From Caprimulgus europaeus (Eukaryota > Chordata > Aves > Caprimulgiformes > Caprimulgidae): DNA of 64,000 nucleotides. Made by a program: the position numbers and the translations under genes. Positions 28,601 through 40,600 of the stretch are shown here, piece by piece. The stretch spans positions 35,655,295 through 35,719,294 of the forward strand of contig OU015524.1 in the NCBI GenBank assembly GCA_907165065.1. The letters run 5' to 3'. Positions within the stretch are counted from its first letter, which is position 1. Every line of letters begins with the position of its first letter. Below the pieces are notes generated by a model. That model saw only the letters and a program-made list of their open reading frames with translations, was not told the DNA's origin and made no database searches.

Positions 28601-31600
28601 ACAAAATATGAGGTAACCACATTAAAAGAATAAAAAACTCAATGTCAAAAAAAGGAAATCCAAATTATTTATTTTGGAAGCAGTATCTTCTAATCCTTTT
28701 GAAGTACTTACTTCTGTTTTAATCTGATATAAGCAGTTGATAAGTTGTTCCAGGCCTCTGCATTCTGTAAAGATAAAAGGTGAAGTACCAAAAAAATTAT
28801 TCACTTATATGATGCTTACTTGATAAAAATACATAAATGAAACTACTGTGAATTATCATTGATTTCGCTAATCACACATCATTTATACAAGGCAGTCAAA
28901 ATATTACATTGAAATAGAAATTACTATATTAAAATAGAAATATATAAATAAATATTACTCACGACAGCTACAATCAGGTATATAAATATAAATTAACTGC
29001 CTTTTCTGCTTAGAATACACTAAATCAGCTCTTGCCTTCAGTTTAACTGTAAACTTACTATTTTAAACATAAACAGGCATCCTCTTCTGGATCTAGTTGG
29101 GATGGCTGGAGAGGTCAGTGCTCCCAGCAGCTCACCACTTCTCACTAGCTGCAAGCTACTTACCTGCACTGCTGGGTTAGTGGGGAAAAAAACCAAACAT
29201 CTGAACGTCCCCTAATGCATCTCAGGCAAAACTAACAGGGTTAGTTCCAACAGTGATTATCAACTATTTTAGTTGAAAAGGATTACAGAGTACTCAAACA
29301 ACCTTTCCTCTAGTAAAACCAGCAGAGCCATGCACAGAAATGATTCCTGCCCATCACCTTATACTGCTGTAAATTTTAAGTCGCGCTACTGAATTCAGCG
29401 AAGTGACAACTGGTACAAATTTGAAGAACAGAACCTGGGTACTGCAATGAAATATACTCTAGTACTGAAGGCTTACACAACATTTAAAACATGTTGGAAA
29501 ACCTTTTGGAGGCTTAATTGAGAAGTTTAAATGGTCATTACATTGCTGCAGATCACTGAATAAAGATAGGTTTCACCTCCATAAATAAGAGCCAGCCCTG
29601 CAACCTTTACTCATAAAAGAAATGCTACTTAATCACAGAATCACAGAATCACAGAATATTAGGGATTGGAAGGGACCTCGAAAGATCATCTAGTCCAATC
29701 CCCCTGCCGGAGCAGGAACACCTAGATGAGTTCGCACAGGAAGGCGTCCAGGCGGGTCTTGAATGTCTCCAGAGAAGGAGACTCCACAACCTCCCTGGGC
29801 AGCCTGTTCCAGTGCTCTGTCACCCTTACTGTAAAGAAGTTCTTCCTCAAATTTAAGCGGAACCTCCTGTGTTTCAGCTTACACCCATTGCCCCTTGTCC
29901 TATCATTGGTCATCACTGCAAAGAGCCTGGCCCCATCCTCCTGACACTCACCATTCAAATATTTATAAACATTAATCAGGTCCCCCCTCAGCCTCCTCTT
30001 CAGCCTCCTCTTCTCCAAGCTAAAGAGCCCCAGCTCCCTCAGCCTTTCCTCATAAGGGAGATGTTCCACTCCCTTAATCATTTTGGTGGCTCTTCGCTGG
30101 ACTCTCTCAAGCAGCTCCCTGTCCTTCTTGAACTGTGGGGCCCAGAACTGGACACAATATTCCAGATGTGGCCTCACCAGGGCAGAGTAAAGGGGAAGAA
30201 GAACCCACTGAGAAGTCAGTTGGTTTGTTCACATGAATAAAATCAAGTACAGGCCCCAGAGAAATAAGTGAACACCATTTTAGTATCTACTTGGAAGTAA
30301 ATCTACTGTACTGAAACAAAAAATTATCAATATATAAAGTAAAAATTCCAGTTAAACACAGAGTTGCCTGTATGTACATTTTTAAGTAAATTATTTCATT
30401 TTATGAATAAAAGTACTTTATGACCTTTCATTGATCTCTCATTCTTCTCCCCAAGAGAAAAGAATGAATAACAGTTTCTATCAAGTAGGTGGCACTAACT
30501 TTAAGCAAGCAACATGCTGGCAGTCAGGCCTTTTGATGAAAATATTGTCAGAGCATTCCCAAGAGGTAATCCAGCTGATGCCTCTGCTGTCTCAATGCAC
30601 AGTCACAATCAAATGGCAATTTTGTACACAAGCTTGCCCTGTGCATCCTGAAAAACTGGCTAACAAGAGCCATTCTCCCTGTGCTTGTGAACGATATAGT
30701 TACAAATTTACTTGTCATACAGCTGCTTATTTGACTTTTTTCAGGAGAATTTGATTACTTAGAGTACTAAGTATCTTAATTTTTTGTTTGTTTGTTTTCT
30801 CCCTCTTTTTAGCACTCCTCACAGTCTACTCATTCCCTTTTCTCTCTTTTAGCAATGTATCCAAGCATACAGGAATTTCTGCTCAAAGATATTTTAACCT
30901 TCACACACACATACTTGGACAAAGCCAAACATTGGGCAAGTATTTTTATGATGCCTTATGATAAAAATATATCCTTCATGCACAAGTTTAATTTATTCAA
31001 AGGGCTAAGGTTTAAACAAATTTTTCATTATTGCTTTGCTTGTTTATAATGAGAACATCCTTGTTGCTTTTAGATAAGTCATCTGAGTTGCTTGTTGAAA
31101 AGTACATACATCTGGTTCCAATGTCACACAGCGCTGAAATGCTTTGGCAGCACCTTCGTAGCCTTCTAAAGCAATGTAAGCACAGCCCAAGGAAAACCAT
31201 ACACCTAGCTGGAGAGAAAAAATGGATGATTACATATATACACATGTATTTCTGCACAAAAGAAATAAGTTGGCCTGGATGCTCAAATACACACTACTCT
31301 TGTTGTTTTTACCTGATTTTCAACTATTATAATAGTATCGCAGTGGAATAAGTAATATCCTACATGCAGAATATAGGAAAACTTTAGGTTCAAAGTTTTA
31401 ATAAATATAGATAAACAAAGATGTTCACTATATAAAGACCACTTAACCATATGTGAAGCGCTCCTTAATAGAGCACCCTCATCTAGAGAGGAAAGTGATG
31501 GCTTTTTAGAAGTTTAGATATTTTACTTAGACTTGTGAAAAATCGCATTCACTTTATAATAATACAATTAGGTCAAATAGTAAATCCTAGGAAATGTATT

Positions 31601-34600
31601 TCAAGGAAATCACATTTTACAAGAAACACTTCTAATGACTAAACACAAACACTTCAAAATTATAGCTCTTTCTACCTGTCAGAATATTATGCAATGTTTA
31701 GAGATAGAAGTGTACTTAAATAATGCTTTGGATAAAGAACTTTACCAGTTGAATAATCTTGCATTGTAAGTCTTTAGCTGTTACAACCAAATACCTCTCT
31801 TCCATACAGAGTCAACCAGGGAGAAGAGATAAGCACCTCCCTGTCCACATCTCCTCCTCAGGAAACTGTAGAGAGTAATGAGGTCACCCCTCAGCCTCCT
31901 TTTCTCCAAACTAGACAAGCCCAAAGTCTATAGCTACCCCTCATAGAACATTCCTCCCAGCCTTTTCATCAGCCTTGTTGCCCTCCGCTGGATGCATTCG
32001 AGGACCTTCACATCCTTCTTAAATTGTGGGGCTCAGAACTGCACACAGTGTTCAAGGTGAGGCTGCACCAATGCTGAATACAGCGGGACAATCACCTCTT
32101 CTGACAGGCTGGTTATCCTGTGTTTGATGCACCCCAGGAAGCAGTTTGTCCTCTTGGCTGCCAGAGCACACTGCCAACTCATATTAAGCCTGCTCTCCAG
32201 TGACAGAGGACACCTGGGAATGGTTCAAAGCTGCACCAGGGGAGGTTTAGAATAGACATTAGGAAGCATTCCTTTACTGATAGGGTGCTCAGACACTCGA
32301 ACAGGTTTCCTAGAGAGAAGGTTGGTGCCCCAAGCCTGTCAGTGTTTAAGAGGCATTTGGACAATGCCCTTAATAACATGCCTTAACTTGGCCAGGCAGT
32401 TGGAGGAGATGATCATTGTAAGTCCCTTCCAACTGAAAGAGTCCATTCTATTCTACATAATATCAGATATAAGGATAAAAGTTACAGCAAATTAAATGCA
32501 TATTTTCATAGCTCTTCAATAGCAGTTTCCTGATTTGCCACACTGTTAATTCTCAAAGAGCTTGAAGTGGTACTATCTTTTAAAAAAGCTCTTTCATTCA
32601 GACAAGTATCAAATCCTAAGTCATTGACAAAACATTTTCTGACAGCATTATGCTGCTTTAATATATGCAGTCAAAATCAAACAGAACATTTTATTACGTG
32701 CTACAAAATCACTCCAGGTAGTACTACCTACGGCAATAAGCTCAGCCATTTCTCCACTCTAAATGCCAAGTTAAGAAACATAAATAGGTTTTCTTGGAAA
32801 ATTTTTGAGAGGGGGAAAATCGTTGGGAAGAAGATGGAAAACCAGGTTACATTAATTTACATTGCATAGCAACATATTACTTTTCAAGATGTCTGATTAA
32901 TATTTATATCCTCTTGTGTTTTAGATGCTAGTTCTAAAGCAAGCAATTCTGATAACTCAGGTTCTTAATAGGAAACCATAATGGCTATTTAAACACAAAA
33001 ACATTACCTTAAGAAACGTTTGCAAATCAGGGATTGTATAGGGTTGAGGATAAAGCTGTTAATTCATATGCAAGGAGCTTCTACCTCTTGCAGCTCTCTT
33101 CAGATCAGACTCACTTTTCTGTCTCTGAGACCCAACTTAAAATCGGTAACAAGATATCTGCTCCTGACCTACCTGCTATAGAGTTCATAGTTAATCTGCT
33201 TCAAAACTTAGATCCCAGAATACAAATGCATGACATTCATCCCTGTCAGATCTGGCACCCTGGTGGGCAGTCTGCATGATATCAAGAAAAGAACTGAACA
33301 AGTTTGGCAATAAAGATTTCCTTTTCAATTGAAAGTGTACATGGATGGCCCATCCTCAGAGCATATGGATAAACAGGTGAAGATAGAACTACCAATTACA
33401 TCTGGCCTGGGCAATCATGAAAATCTACTTTTCAGCACTGTCACTTTTCATGATCAATAAATCCACCATTCAAAGAAGAAACTGCACATGAGGAGAAAAC
33501 AATGTTTCCCAAATCTCAGAGAGTAAAATTAATAGAGAAGATTAAGAGAGAGAAACAACCACTGCATTTTTTGTAAGTCTAATGAGTAGCAGTCTCACTT
33601 CTGAGCTTGTGGTTACAGAATCTAATTTGACTAAACTTTCCACCATTTTAATTTTTTGAGGCTGATGGTGAGAAGCTGTATCTCTTAGGAACTGGCTTAC
33701 CAATACTTAATCTTGTCAATTCCTTTCTCAAGGAAAAGTTACAGCACAAGTATAAAAGCTATACAAGCCGGTATCTAGTAAAAATCATACAGTGACTGCA
33801 AAGAATGATAAATAATTTTTCTTTGCTTAATAATCTGAAACAAGATATTTTGCCTAGCAGTAACTATGTATGAAGGTTTCAACTTAAGAGAAAAAATGTG
33901 AGAAGTGGACACGATGGAGAAGGTTGGAAAAGGTGTCCTAAAGGGATCCTTTAGCAGACAAGAAGAATGAAGTGAAAAGTCTCTGGGGTGGGAAGTGGGA
34001 ATTAAGTCAAGTAGCCTCATGAGATGCTATGATATGGAGGCAAAAAGTACACAGAAAGTGGAATAGGTCATGCAGATGGGAGAAAGTCACTATATGTTAA
34101 AGAAAACTTCAGCACCAATCATATAGAAAATTAACTGTATAAACAATCAACAGAACTGGTAGGGATTAAAATTTCAGGCTTCACTAAAAAAGCAGTATAA
34201 AGACTGTATCTCAGAATACTTGACTAAAATTGAGAAGGTAACATGCTGGAGGTATCAGAAGGCTGTGAAAGTAGAAACTCCCCAAAATACAGGGAGATTT
34301 CAATTATTCCACACAGGTTAGTAAATACCATAATGGATGAAATTCCAAGGCTACATTTTTTAGATAGGAAGAAGCTAGTCAGAAGACAGTACTTAGCTTG
34401 ATCCTGACCAATATGAATGATCAGGTTCAACATGTTACAATACAAAAGATACTTTGTAATGTATCTAGATTCACCAGTCCTTCAAGAACAAAAGCAACTC
34501 ATTTAATACAGAGGATGTTAAATATAAGAGCTACTTAAAATGGAAAACCTATATTAAAAACTGAAAGAGGCAGCTAAAAGAGGACTTGAAACATTTAAAG

Positions 34601-37600
34601 ACAAGACATTTAAAGGCTTGGAGGAACTGTATATTGTCATTTAAAAAGACTAGACAATCACAACAGTTAAAAACAAAATAAAGGAGATTATTAAGAATAA
34701 GATAACATACTTTAAAAGCTGGTGTGCTAGACAAATGAGAAAGCTCAAGAAGAACAAGTCTGACAGGATAAATGAAAAAACATGGTAGCTGTGTAAAGCA
34801 AAAAAAAACCAAAACCAAGCAAACAAAAAACAAAGGTCCATTGCATTTGATCTACTATAGGAATGAAATAGTGTTTTATCATCCCTTAGATATCTGGAAA
34901 GGGAGCATGTATTTCTTCCAAAATATAGGAAGTACACTGACTCTTTAAAATATATTTAGGATACAGTTTAAGAATAGACTGAAGTTATTTTTTGTGGAAA
35001 GAATGGTAAGAATTCCCTTTTTACTGGGGAGGGCACAAAATCTGCTGATCCCACTGGCTGATGTAAGAACTGCTCTGCAGAGAGTGACTTACTGAAAGGT
35101 AGTGTAAGGCAAACTTTGTCCAAAGTTCAAAACAGACTTTTGTCAAGGCTTGTGGAACTAGGTTAAAGTTCTTTTTTGGAAATAAAAAAAAAAAGTGCAT
35201 TGGCTAGAGGTTCAAATGTTGCTATTGATTGGAAAAACACATGAAAATAAGCTGTAAATTTTTAGCCTTTTAAAAACTGAAGACAGTGAGCAGCAAAGGA
35301 AGATAAGTTAGGCTTGGACTCTGTTAAAAGTTGCTATCAGGAATATCCAGGCACGTCTTTATGATTATGAAATGCTTTAAGAAAGCCTAAACAATTCTCT
35401 CATATTAGTGAGAATATCTTTCCAAACCTAATTACAGTATAGCTGAATACTTAAAAAGAAAAAAACCCAAATGATATAGCTGAAGAAACTTTTTTGCACT
35501 TTCAAAGCAATTTCTACTATTTGCATATTGCAAATTCATATAGATTTATTTTTTTTTTCCCCCAGAATCCAGTAAACTCTTCAGTACAATCCTCTTAGGA
35601 GTACAGCAGTGTTGGTTTAGAAACAATCTATACCTTCTAGAGCAAAATTAGTCTTTGGAGTAGGTAATTACAATAAAGTTTTAAGTGCTCTAGTTGAATG
35701 AAATCCTAGCTGAGTACCTTTTTAATTACTCATTTTTGGCATAATTTATCTCACTTATAATTCAGTTTCTTTTGAACACAACACACTGATGGAACATTAC
35801 AGAATCAGAATGATAGGGGTTGGAAGGGACCTCAGGAGATCATCTAGTCCAATCCCCCTGCCAAAGCAGGTTCACCTAGAGCAGGTTGCACAGGAAGGCG
35901 TCCAAGGGGGTTTTGAACGTCTCCAGAGATGGAGACTCCACCTCTCTGGGCAGCCTATTCCAGTGCTCTGTCACTCTCACAGTAAAGAAGATTTTCCTTA
36001 GGTTTGTGTGGAACTTCCAATGTTCCAGTTTTTGTCCATTGCCCCTTGTCCTGTCACCAGCCACCACCAAAAATAGCCTGGCCCCATCCATTTGGCCCCT
36101 ACATTTCAGGTATTTATAGACATTGGTAAGGTCCCCTCTCAGTCTTCTCTTCTCCAGGCTAAAGAGTCCCAGCTCTCTCAGCCTCTCCTCATAAGGCAGA
36201 TGCTCCAGGCCCCTCATCATCTCTGTGGCCTCTGCTGGACTCTCTCCAGAAGATCCCTGTCTTTCTTGAACTGAGGAGCCCAGAACTGGACACAATATTC
36301 CAGATGTGGCCTCACCAGGGCAGAATAGAGGGGGAGGAGAAACTCCCTTGATCTGGTGGCCATGCTCTTTTTAATGCACTCCAGGATACTGCTGGCCTTC
36401 TTGGCCACAAGGGCACACTGCTGGCTCATGGCCAGCCTGCTGTCCACCAGGACAACCAAGTCCTTTTCCACAAAGTTCCTCTCCAGCAGGTCAGCCCCCA
36501 ACCTGTACTGATGCATGCAGTTATTTATTCCTCCCCAGGTGAAGGACTCTACACTTGCTCTTGTTGAACCTCATCAGGTTCCTTTCCGACCAGCTCTCCA
36601 GTGGGTCCAGGTCAAATGTTCTGTAGTTTTCAGTAAGTACAGAGACTTTTATCATCATTTCCAATGAGAAATTCTAGCTCAACTCTTGTCTAAGTTACTT
36701 TTACTATTACAAGATGAAGGAGAAGGAGAACTGTTGAGATAACACTCTCATTGCATTGTCCAGAACTTTAACCTCCAGATGTAGTTGATGGCAAGCTGAC
36801 TTCTAAAGTGTTACTGATTTCCCAAATCACTTATCTTGCTTTACACCCAAGTAGCACAAAAGAGGACTACTTTTTTCCTGCAGACTGTGACATGGTGGAG
36901 AATGGTGTGGGCACAAAAAAGGTGTTATAAACACTCTTATTTCTGGAAACTTCAAATGTGAAGTGACTGGATATACAGAACCATACACTGTTCAGCAAAA
37001 GAACTAACAAATCTGTAATTTAACAAGCCATAAGTTTTGTTACACAGACTTCCACCACTGGAGAGCTGACTGCATGAGCTCTTCGATCTCTGGAATTGGC
37101 TCAGTCCAGCCTTGCAAGATGCTCGCAGTGAAAGTGCAAGAGAAACGCATCTGTCATTAGCTACGCATGAACTAGAACAAGCAATTCTGTGATCAGCAAT
37201 GCTAATGAAGTTGAGTTTCAGATATTTGAACTGTAAGACTTTCATTCCTTTGTCCAAAGTCTAATATGGGTGGTTGGCTCATATAGCAAAGACCTACCTA
37301 AGAGACCTCAACGAGATTTGACCTGTTGGTATTAGTGTAATAAAAACTATTGTCATTACAAGTGTAACACAACACCTCTCAGTGAGTCCAGAGCAGGACA
37401 GACCAAAACACCTGAAAAAGATTTCTGTGAAATAGAGATCAGAGTTTGTAACTCAAAGCCAGCAGACAAGGCAAAAGGATAATATTATTAAAATCTGTAC
37501 AGTATTCTTGTAACTATTTTGCTTGACACTTGTTAATGATTTATTTAATGATAATTAATTTTAAATAGCTTGATCTCTTTGAAATAGAAGGGCTGTACAG

Positions 37601-40600
37601 GCAAAGAGTTAGCTGCATACAAGCACCTGATGTCTTCATTTTATTATGCTACTGTTTTCAGCCAGGTTTCCAAGTACATGGTGAAAAATTTGCTAAGAAC
37701 AGTAATAAGCTGTTACTTGGACAATTGTGCACAGAACTGCCTTTTAAAAAACTGTGTCATCATTCAAAACTGAGCACACCAACTAAAACAAAGCCATATG
37801 TGTACGATTTCCCAACCTGCATAGGGTTGATCTGCACTGATCGTTCAAAGCACTCCACGCATTCCCTGAATTCCCGGTTGCGGAGATGAAGGAGGCCTTT
37901 GGAGCGCTGGGCGCGGGCGCTGCGGTGCCTGGAGAGCTCCCAGGCCTTGTCATAATACTGGTGGTCTTTAAGAACATCACCAAGCAAACAATATAATCCT
38001 GGTGTTTCCTTCTTCTCTAACTCCCGTCTAAGTATTTCTTCTGCCTGTTAAAGAACAAAGAGAAATCAATATGTAATGGGATAATTTATTTTCAGTTAAA
38101 CAGCTATCTGAACAAATACCACTTTAGCACCTCACAATCATTAGTTGAAGCCTAAGAAGTAGGGATAGTAAGGAAACAGAATTTTAATCCAACACAGCAT
38201 CAAAGATAAAATCTACAGAGAATCTGGTTCCAAATTGTTGGGTTGGTTTCACAGAACACCAGGTTGGAAGGGACCTCAAGGATCATCTGATCCAACCTTT
38301 CTTGGCAAAAGCACAGTCTAGACAAGATGGCCCAGTGCCCTGTCCAGCTGAACCTTAAAAGTGTCCAGTGTTGGGGAATCCACCACTTCCCTGGGGAGAT
38401 TATTCCAGTGGATGAGTGTCCTCAGTGTGAAAAATTTTCCTCTTGGGTCCAATGAGAATCTCCCCAGGAGTAACTTGTACCCATCACCCCTCCTCTTCTC
38501 CATGTGATTCCTTGTCCAAAGGGAGTCTCCATCTCTTTGTAGCCACCCTTTAAATACTGGAACACAGTGAGAAGGTCTCCCCTAAGCCTTCTCTTCTCAA
38601 GGCTGAACAAACCCAGCTCTCTCAGCCTTTCCTCATGTCAGGCTTCCCAGTCCTTTCATCATCTTTGTGGCCCTTCTCTGGACCTTCTCCAGCCTGTCCA
38701 TATCTTCTTGTATAGTGGGGACCAAAACTGAACAGTGTTCCAGGTGTGGCCTGATAAGTGCTGAGTAGAGTGGGATGATGACTTCTTTATCTCTGCTGGT
38801 GATGCCCTTGTTGATGCAACCCAGCGTCCTGCTGGCTTTCTTTGCTGCAGCAGAACACTGTTCACTCATGTGGAACTCATTACCCACCAGGACCACCAGG
38901 TCCCTCTTCAGAGAGCTGCTCCCCAGCCAAGGTAGACCTCAGCCTGTGCTGCACTCCTGAATTATGTGATCCCGGGTGCAAGATCTTACATTTGTCTTTG
39001 TTGAACTTCATAAGACTCTTCCATAAGACCTTGGAAAATCCAGGTTTTCCTGCAGGGTGGCTCTCCATTCCAAAGTGTCCACTTTCCCACTCAGTTTGTT
39101 ATCATCAGCAAACTATTATCACTGTAGACATTTAATGGTTCAGTAATAACTATATAGGAATCTCTCAAAGTACTCCTTTCTTCATACTATTATGTTTTAA
39201 CCCATAAAGGAAGATTTGGAAGGAGCCTTCTGTTATCCAGCAGCCCCAGACCCACACCAAGAAGTAAACAAATAGAAAGTTACTGATACATTTCAAAAAA
39301 CCCCACTTCAACATCAACATCATACAGTGGCTTTTGGTTTAATGCACCAAGGAAAATGTATCCACTGAAACAAGAAGCAGTTTGCTTCTCATTTTATATC
39401 TTAGGTGTGTGTCCTGTCCCAAGAGCAAATATCAGTCCTGGACATCAAACTACACCTACTTCAAAGCAATGCAGTATCAACACCATTAAGCTATGTGCAA
39501 TCATAATAATTTATCACCTGTGGGTTTTATATATCCTAATAACTACTCTTGCAATGACTGTCATTCCTTTTTCTCTAATTGCTCTTTTCTGAAAATAGCT
39601 GTTTCCATTCTATTACGTCTGAAGACACGTCCACTTTCATATTGTTGGTTTTGGAAATGCTACTCTTTTACATAAGATGTAGAAGTTATAAATTTATCTA
39701 AATGTCTGAGATAAAATATATTCAGAAGATACATAGCATTAAGGAAAAGAAGACACAAGCTGGTTCTCCCAGACATCTATTACGGACTGTAATCAACTTT
39801 CAAAAGCTCTTTATCTCAGGGTCACTATCTCACTCCAACAATAAAATTATTGTTTCTCTTTTAAGCAAGAGATAGTTTGCTTTCTGTGGCTTTTTGAAAA
39901 AAATAAATATACTGAACAGATGATCTGTTGTTCAGACTGAACTCTTACCTCAGTCCCCTGCTGCAAAAATGTAACATACATAATTCAACTCAGTACAATT
40001 TTTTTATTAGAAAAGATCTATTTGAACCATCTGAACCAAGAAAGATCCAATGCAGCCTGTCACAGAATTAAAGTTTGACATTGTAAGACTAGTCATTCTT
40101 CTATCACAGCTAGTTTATCTAAAAGGGAATCTGAGTTCATCTCTGCATTTAAATTACTATTACTTTTCTTCTTTCTAGAAGGACTGTTTTCTTTGTCCTT
40201 CAGATGAACTCTAGAGAATCAAAGTCTCTTACACTTTTCTCCAATCAGTAAAATTCAATGGTCCTGCCTGAAAATCTTCTTTAGAAAAGTGACTTTGTTT
40301 TACTTTGTTTTGAAATATTTAATGCACAGTAGTATTACCACTTAATTCTTACTGTCATTTTTGTTAAATAAAATAATGGTAAAGTCTACAAATATTTAAA
40401 GTACACAAATGTGAAAAAGAGATGTGTTGTTTAGATTTCTAAAGGGATCTGAAACTAGCAAAATTGAAATCTCATTAAGAAGAAAATTAGTGGCTAAATA
40501 TTGGGAAATAACTTAATGGCAAGTGTTTTTAAGTGCCTATGGAACAGTTCTCCAAAGAAAGAAACGATTACTTAAAATTTAGAATTAGGCTAGTCAAAGC

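Larger units (their letters stand above)
31209..37816. other. TTC27 intron (about 6.6 kb) with two CR1 insertions
   Basis: A GT-AG intron containing the inverted CR1 at 31816-32456 and the CR1 at 35806-36612. The intervening sequence (32460-35800) is AT-rich with no recognised element. Confidence 0.85.

Noticed and set aside
29722-30177. 151-codon frame considered as a host gene
   Set aside because: It is the C-terminal tail of CR1 ORF2 with the element's 3' UTR and octamer tail immediately downstream.
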